Of a stretch of 64,000 bases of DNA, positions 56,111 to 64,000 are shown piece after piece. A program made the position numbers and the translations under genes. The notes under the pieces are model-generated. The model did not search any database. It worked only from the letters and a program-made list of their open reading frames with translations, and was not told the DNA's origin. Source of the stretch: Zychaea mexicana (lineage: Eukaryota; Mucoromycota; Mucoromycetes; Mucorales; Lichtheimiaceae); the NCBI RefSeq assembly GCF_025766255.1, contig NW_026516670.1, forward strand, positions 620,001 to 684,000, read 5' to 3'. How positions within the stretch are numbered: position 1 is the stretch's first letter; each line of letters starts with the position of its first letter.

Positions 56111-58235
56111 AGTTGCTATGGCATTTTTCACGAATTTAGCCGTTTTAGAGTGGTTCTATTACGCTCCACTCAATTCTGTTGAAGATAGTTATTACTTTTC
56201 GTTGGTTCCATCTGCCAGTAGCTATAAACTTGCCAATCTCTATGATATATTTGATAAGAGAGACGTTTGCCGAGTTAGTGTATGGAATATCAAATGCCGA
56301 TTTCCTCGATATCCAATAGGAAACCCTATTATGCTTACCCAAAGATGTTATTTAATTCCACTCGTGCTTGTCCACAGCATCCAGCACCGGAAGGAATGAA
56401 GTACCCACCTTTGTTCATTGTCAGTTGCACCATGCACAACCTCTTTGACATTTATTGGCCGGGATCTGTTGCATCAATTCTGTTCCGAGCACAAATAGTA
56501 AATGAAGCTGATGTATTTTAAGCACGCGCCACATTGAGTCTCATCTTTTTATGAGACAACTGTGCCAAAATCGATATGTAAAGGCCACTTGCTCGAGAGC
56601 TTTGACGGAGAGCTGTAACAGACTCTAAGAAAGTATTTATTCAGCAAGTAGCTGGATCATTCACTGATTGCGTTTGTTGACGGCGGCCATAAAAAGTTGG
56701 TTGTGTCTTTAGTGCAGTTGAGCGCATCCCAGATTTGATGCTGGCACTACAGTAGTGCCTTGCCGGTATGTCACTATGTCCCCACGCATATCGTTTTGCT
56801 ATGTTTGCGAATCATTTTATTTGCCAAGTACGCGTCAGGACAGACACTTCTATTATGTGGATTGACGTCATGGCTATCCTTGAGTGTGCGAGATCGAGCT
56901 TATTCTGCCTTTCTTTAAGCAGAAGCACGATGTAGTAAGGCTGTGGACAAGCTAGCTTGCAAATTTTTAATGACATTGGTGAAGAAAGTCACTGCTTGGC
57001 CGTGGTCGCGCGCAGCATAAGTTTGTCGTCCTCGATGGAAACCGCGTCGTGTCGTAGACAAAGTCAAGATCTATCACTGTAAACAAGTCGTATGCATCAC
57101 CAGGCTTGACCAACGTAGGCAACTGAAGAAGTGCTGTTTTTGCCACCTTTAGTGAGGTTGAAGAGCGTAAAGAAGCAAAAGAAGTTTGACACAGCACTTC
57201 GGGTAACGCCTAAATCTCAGGTTCGACCATGCGCACTTCTACGCCAACTGACAAAAGTTCACCTCCGAGAACCTACTGGCAAATACATAGTGTACGTTTC
57301 ATAAACACATGGCTTGCACACGTCCTATGGTATGTCAATAAGCTTCTTCCATTACCGTCGAACAGAACGCAGGGTTTGTTACTTCCAATTTTGTACTAAA
57401 GCAGCTAGGGTATCAACAGTTCTTTTGCAGCTTAGTATACACACAACACATGCAATTGTTACGCATACTTTCAAGGAGGTGCCCAGCTATGATAGCCGAG
57501 TTTACGATCATGTGAAAGTGTCCCCATTTTTGTATGATTACTAGCAATGACGACGATACCCTCTTTTTAAGAAAATCATACATACATCACCCAAAAACAA
57601 AGAATATTTTCGTTTTTTATTTTTAGCCTCTGCAGACAAAGCACACCAACACACCGCTTTCGTTTCTGCTTTATACTCTCTTGTCGCGGATTCTTTTTCT
57701 CCACTGCACTCATCATGAAGGAAATCCGCGAAAGCGACGCTATCATATTAATACCTCCCAAAGACCGTGAGGATGCTGACGAATTTCCCGTGTCGAATGG
57801 CTCGACGGCAGTAGAACCATGACCAACGCTTAGCCTCTCTTTTAAAATTTTTCGGCAACCGCAGCAACTAGCAACACTGATACCATGTTGTTACTGATAA
57901 TGTAGCATTTAACGAAAAGCATGGATGGTATGTATAATACTGTGCATGAGGCCACCAATGTTGTCACAATAAAGAGAAGGTTCTAGTTTTGAGGTAGTAG
58001 TACCAAACTTAAAATTGCAGACAATGAATGAAAACCGAATGAATCTGGGTGTCATCAGAACATCTCATTATGTAATCAAATGATCCTCCCACCTTGCCTT
58101 TGTGTGTGTAGCTGTTGCATGAAATAAGTGTATCATAGCACCTCCGCTGGGTGCGCCTGTTATGATTATAAATACACACTACTCTACAGCCTCTAACACC
58201 CTCATCTCCCTCCACCCGTCCCTTCTACTTTTTTT
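56111..58235. other. intergenic with eroded fragments and a 35-codon ORF
   Basis: No intact gene. A 76-codon minus ORF at 56967-57197 (LPTLVKPGDAYDLFTVIDLD) may be an eroded element. At 57715-57822 on the plus strand a short ORF preceded by a pyrimidine-rich leader reads MKEIRESDAIILIPPKDRED and stops after 35 codons. Its IPP-acidic pattern recalls N-termini of piggyBac-derived proteins, but no transposase follows. Confidence 0.3.
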
Positions 58236-59353
58236 ATGATGCCTAAACACCAAGGACCAACAACAATGAAATGGATCAAGCAACAACAGCATCGGCAATC
58301 TCAGATTAACAACAGCAACAATAATAGCAACATGACTGTCCGCAACCAAACTGCTACCACCACTACATCTGACTCAACAATCCACAGAAATGCTTTTGTC
58401 ACTGACAATGTGCCGCCAGAAACAACTGTCACTTCGACGTCTGAACGATTTAATCTCGACAATGGCAACATTTTTGATCATTCTTTTCCATCATTCTTGA
58501 CAGCACCACCGTCTCAGCAAGCGACATCAGTGGTACCAGACCCACAGATGCACACCATAAGAAGCAGAATCTTTCAGAATCATTTGAGAAATTTTCATCG
58601 GCGACTTCTTGAGCAGGAGTCGAATAGCAGCTCTCCAGTTACGCTTTTCTCAACTTTGCTTACAGAACCAAGCCCATCTTCAACAACGATGCCACTGACC
58701 ACTACAGCGACAGCTCATAACGGTGACGACACTTTACGATATTCTTTACACTCCTTATGGGATCCTCATGTTCAATTTTCTTCACAGAGCCATAGTAACA
58801 ACCAGGAGAACACAAACAGCAACAGAAACAATGCAGAAACACTTTATGGGTATCATCACTCTTCCGTACACCCACTTGACAACACAATGGATGCGACAAC
58901 AACAACAGAGCTATCATCAGGAACCTTACAGGCATCGTCAGCGACGAATGCCGAATTGCCACCACCAGTACTACAACCTTCCATTATTCCTTTTTCTGCG
59001 ATCCCACCTATTGCCACTACTGTCACCACATTGCTCCTTCCGGAAGAGTTAGTCTTGGAACAGATGTATGTATAGTCATAATTATTAGGTGGTAATAGCA
59101 GCCGTATTATAAGCCGAGCTATTAGATACTTAACATCTTACTCTAACGAAACGTCTCTTTTCATTCTTCAAAATTTAGGAAATCGATTGAAACGTCAGTG
59201 GATGGATTAATGAAAAAGGAGATACGTCGCATCAACAAAGAAATACAAGAGCGGCGACACTATAGACGACAGCTGGTAGAACGTTGCTCAAAGTTTAAAA
59301 TGGACCTTGCTGAGCTACGCACGCGAGTTTCCTCTTTCCATCAACAACGATAA
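58236..59353 (+). CDS. hypothetical low-complexity protein with C-terminal coiled coil
   Basis: Two exons, 58236-59065 and 59179-59353, joined in frame (AT + G AAA) to 334 residues. The first exon encodes a Gln/Asn/Thr/Ser-rich disordered protein with HTIRSRIFQNHLRNFHRRLL (about 107-126) as the only ordered-looking helix. The second exon adds a basic coiled coil (LMKKEIRRINKEIQERRHYR, then QLVERCSKFKMDLAELRTRV). The donor AT|GTATGT and acceptor TTTAG|G are canonical. Without the intron the ORF would end two codons later, so the coiled coil is missed by simple ORF calling. Family unknown; composition resembles fungal regulators or mRNA-granule proteins. Confidence 0.7.
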
Positions 59354-60366
59354 CAACAGCACAACAGCAGAGGACAGCCTGCTCTTTAATGTTTGCATTA
59401 TTGCTACTTTTTCCCTATTTGTCGAGTCAGCTTTATCAAATATTTACTTCATAGATATGTAATATTTCAGTATAGAGTAATGTGAAATGATTTTAGCTGT
59501 GTTTTTTTGTATATTACTATTACGAACAAATCCTGCTGTCTATTAGTCTTTCCTATATGATACATAGTAGCCTCATAAATCCTTTTCGCTAAAATAGCAT
59601 TCATCACAGTTATATCCGAGCAGGGGAACATGGAAGTGAGCCGGACTGTCCTGGCGAGGAACCGATGAGAACCGAAAAGCCACCGCATTCGTTAATTTCG
59701 GCCTGCATCTCATTTCCGGATAACTGTATAAAGAGCGTCAACGACGGAATACGTGCTAGCACGATCCTTGCTCAAGGAGGTGACTATATCATTCAGTCGC
59801 AAAGAAAATTAAGTATCTTGAACAGAACTTCAAGGGTGGGCAATCGCCAGAGTTGCGCAAAGCCATCATTGATGCCGCTCCGCAAGGAGACAGATACCCG
59901 GAAAGTAATATGGGTAACGTGGGCTTTTGAATTATGCCACATACGATGCATAGCTGCTCTAAAGGATGTACTTCTGTATAGCTTATACTCTGTAAAGCGC
60001 AATCACGTACTTTGATTAATATCTACATGCGTATCATATAAAAATCACATGTCTTTTTTTACATCAAGCCACGCTAGTGGTGATAATATATTGTCATGGA
60101 AACGTCTTGCTTCGTCGCCTTGCTCAAAGATCATTTTACTTCAATCGTAACATATGCACCGTTAATGGTTTTGTTTACATAGCTCAATCGCTATAGAGAT
60201 GAGGGTGAACGTTTTAACAAGGTTCAAAACTGTTTTCATGCAAGATGTGTCAGGCATTTATTTCCACAGCAACCCATTATTTTAAATCCAGATGTGTTAC
60301 ACTAATGGCTTCTTTTTCTTTTCGTAACGCGTTTCTCGTTTCAAAAGGAAAAGACACTCCTAGTAA
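59354..60366. other. intergenic; possible coding relic near 59810-59910
   Basis: No intact gene. A plus-strand frame at about 59810-59910 reads KYLEQNFKGGQSPELRKAII then DAAPQGDRYPES without start or stop context, suggesting a relic exon or element piece. The remaining sequence is AT-rich. Confidence 0.3.
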
Positions 60367-61734
60367 ATGCCAAAGTCGGAAATCAATAGTGATTCAACGT
60401 TTATACGAATGTTCGTAACAGGTACTAGCTATATACCAGTAGTAGATAGGTTTCCTACGAAAGAAAAGAAGGGACGAACGTTTTTTTACAAACAATAACA
60501 GTATTCAAATAGATGTCCTGAAGGGATCGTTATGGGTCTTGAAGCCCATCTTGTCTGTAGCTTTTGCTTTAATGCTACTTTTCAGTGGATTACAATATGG
60601 GTACCACTCAATGTCGGACATTGTGGTGGAAAGTGTTTGCTCAATGTCGCTGGTTCGACCCTATGTGAAAGTATGCCAGACGTCAGCCGTACCTGACTTT
60701 TCCAACTTTGTCAAGGCACAAGAAATGTTTTACGACCGGATGATTGTACAGGCAAACGGACCAGAAGCGATCTCTGCACTCGAGTTGAAAAGAGTGGAAT
60801 TGGCTACACGCGATTTGCAGGTCATGGTCAAATATTCAAACTTGATGAGTGCAGACTTGCTTCAAGAGAAGCTGGGTGATTATCTTATCCGGTCTCGTCA
60901 GTTTGGCAAAGATGTACAGGTATGTAATATTAAAATACAATATATATTAGTGGCGTGTGCATGGGTTTCATCAGAAAGAAAGAAGTATGAAATGTGATTT
61001 GTTGATATAATTGGTAGAGCCTTCAAGCGCAAACCAAGGGTGTGATTGATAATCTGATCACGTACAACACCTTTACCTTACGAAAACTGACAGATGCCGA
61101 ATCACGAAAGTCAAGTAGACAGGAATTGCGTGTGGTGTATGAAAGCGCCATGGCTCTCGTGGGTAAATATTTCCAAAGTGATCTGATGAATAAGTGAAAA
61201 CATATTGGATACATAAACTCATGGACAGTGCTTCTTTGGTACTCAGAAAAAGAAGCACGGCGGTTAATTCTAGCTATTGAAATGGCTCAAATGTCAATGG
61301 CAGATTTGGAGCAAGACCTTCATACGGTCCATGAGATTTCAGCGCAGGAAAAGAGCTATCAACGCACAGACAAACCGCATTTCCTCGCAGATATTATCAA
61401 CCTGGTCAGAGGAAAGGGGTTGCGTCGTCCGCTCGTAGAGGAAAACTTGCAATTACTGACGAATTTCGATGCCGAGCGGATAAAGGCAGCTCATCAACTT
61501 ATGCGCATGCTGAATACTATGGAGGCGTTTCAAATGGATCTTGAAGAATTGCGCTCCCAAGTTGTTACACCTGTTGTTGCACCTGACGTAATCCCACTCG
61601 AAGTGCATATTGAAAACATTGGCAAGGCCATTGAACGATTGAAGCACGGAAAAGTGATTGCTTGGAAGGAACACGAAAAGGTGGAAGCTAGTAGCGGAAG
61701 TAGTGGTAGCGGTAACAGTGAAAATAGCGTATGA
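60367..61734 (+). CDS. single-pass membrane protein of unknown function
   Basis: Four exons (60367-60421, 60513-60919, 61018-61162, 61229-61734) join in frame to 370 residues. Exon 1 is 55 nt and supplies the start, MPKSEINSDSTFIRMFVT. One transmembrane helix at about 25-47 (LWVLKPILSVAFALMLLFSG) follows a short N-terminus. The remaining large domain is alpha-helical with coiled-coil character (ALELKRVELATRDLQVMVKY, MAQMSMADLEQDLHTVHEIS, LMRMLNTMEAFQMDLEELR). It has two cysteines soon after the membrane segment and a Gly/Ser tail. The topology suits an ER, Golgi or mitochondrial membrane protein with a helical bundle domain. No family recognised; splice phases all agree, which supports the model. 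Confidence 0.78.
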
Positions 61735-61898
61735 AGTACTTGTATCATAGCACTCCTATTGTTTTTGTACTATTTTTTCGCATTCTTTTGACATATAGCA
61801 TATACATAATTTATCGTTGGGTTATTGATGGGTTATAATGGTTGTATATATATTTCGGAAAAGTAAAGGAAAACAATGCAAACAGGGATAATCGTATT

Positions 61899-63377
<1,479 letters not shown>

Positions 63378-64000
63378 CGTAAAGCAGTGTGTTTTAAAGA
63401 GCTGAGAAAAGGTGACGAACGCGTAAGCGAAGCACAGTGATTATATCGGGTGTTATAAAACTCCGCGCGAAGTTCGGATAGCTTTATAACTTTACAAATG
63501 CGTGAATGCACTGCGCACCATACAATTTTTGACAGCACTGATATATTTATAATATTATTGTTCCTTTTTTTGCAGTATTCTCCTTTCTTTTACTATGCTA
63601 ATATTGTATCTCTTGATGATTTGACCAAGCGGTCGGTTTGTGACAGAGATATAGCTTACTTTTCCGGATTGTTATAAAGATGTTCCAAGTCAATAATGCA
63701 AGAGATCCAAACAGCTGCTATACTTCAATAACACAGAGTCAGAGATGAAAAGTACTTTATAAATGTAGATACATTAAAAACATTCCATATAAACAGTGAC
63801 AAGACTACACGTAAAGTATATCATATGATGATGGTAGGGATTTGATTAGGAGCGGGAGGGAAAAAGACACAAGGCAAATATGTACGTTACAGATAACGTA
63901 AAGAGCATCCTCCTTCTACAGCGAGCTCCTTGGATCCTTTACACTGAAAATTCTAAGGTTTCCAATACCGTGCTTATCATTTGGCTTTTCCTTCTCATCA
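63378..64000. other. upstream region of RPN11
   Basis: 623 bp of AT-rich sequence to the window edge. No second gene, and no clear proteasome-associated control element (GGTGGCAAA) was seen. Confidence 0.4.

Noticed and set aside
60178..60240. Possible tRNA (TAGCTCAATCG A-box-like and GGTTCAAAACT B-box-like words)
   Set aside because: No acceptor, anticodon or T-arm pairing can be formed around them.

Overview
This is a nuclear chromosomal segment of an intron-rich fungus, most likely an early-diverging one (Mucoromycota, probably Mucorales). The evidence is spliceosomal introns of about 50-200 bp with GTAAGT/GTATGT donors and TAG/CAG acceptors in nearly every conserved gene, AT-rich spacers, low-complexity Gln/Ser/Thr/His-rich proteins, and a decayed Helitron helicase of the kind common in these genomes. 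The organism call is inference; no rRNA or marker gene is present. I rebuilt gene models by joining exons by eye, so splice sites are predictions, although every conserved gene reads through in frame.

Layout. 0-1.2 kb: a SANT-like multicopy-type protein cut by the left edge (minus), with transposon-end-like repeats upstream. 1.2-7.2 kb: gene-poor, with a purine-rich coding-like repeat, a CACGTG direct repeat and a 24-bp minisatellite. 7.2-10.3 kb: a small Cys-rich secreted protein and a single-pass membrane protein with a cytoplasmic PPxY tail (both minus). 11.4-13.6 kb: ribosome-associated Hsp70 (SSB). 13.9-15.2 kb: TRM9-type tRNA methyltransferase and a 74-residue two-exon membrane protein (minus, 83 bp apart). 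17.8-21.9 kb: tricalbin/Mug190-like SMP-C2 protein. 22.3-24.1 kb: mitochondrial sulfide:quinone oxidoreductase. 25.9-28.4 kb: a coiled-coil protein and mitochondrial ribosomal protein uL11m (minus). 31.8-33.1 kb: otubain. 33.3-36.9 kb: VPS52 and a small acidic ORF (minus). 37.6-39.8 kb: beta-helix carbohydrate-active-like protein. 40.2-41.5 kb: Helitron remnant. 41.8-43.6 kb: an array of about eight short putative exons without a shared reading frame, probably a spliced non-coding RNA. 43.6-49.6 kb: gene desert. 49.6-52.5 kb: Pro-rich and RING-H2 proteins. 54.8-56.1 kb: leucine-rich F-box-like pseudogene. 58.2-61.7 kb: two lineage-specific proteins, one coiled coil, one single-pass membrane. 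61.9-63.4 kb: RPN11 proteasome deubiquitinase (minus).

The genes do not form one pathway. They are mainly housekeeping genes: translation (SSB, TRM9, uL11m), membrane contact and trafficking (tricalbin, VPS52), ubiquitin turnover (otubain, RING-H2, RPN11) and sulfide oxidation. Repeat-rich deserts with decayed mobile elements separate them. The most unusual items are the 41.8-43.6 kb exon array, microexons of 13, 18 and 21 nt (the 18-nt one carries the otubain catalytic Cys), and a GC-AG intron in VPS52.
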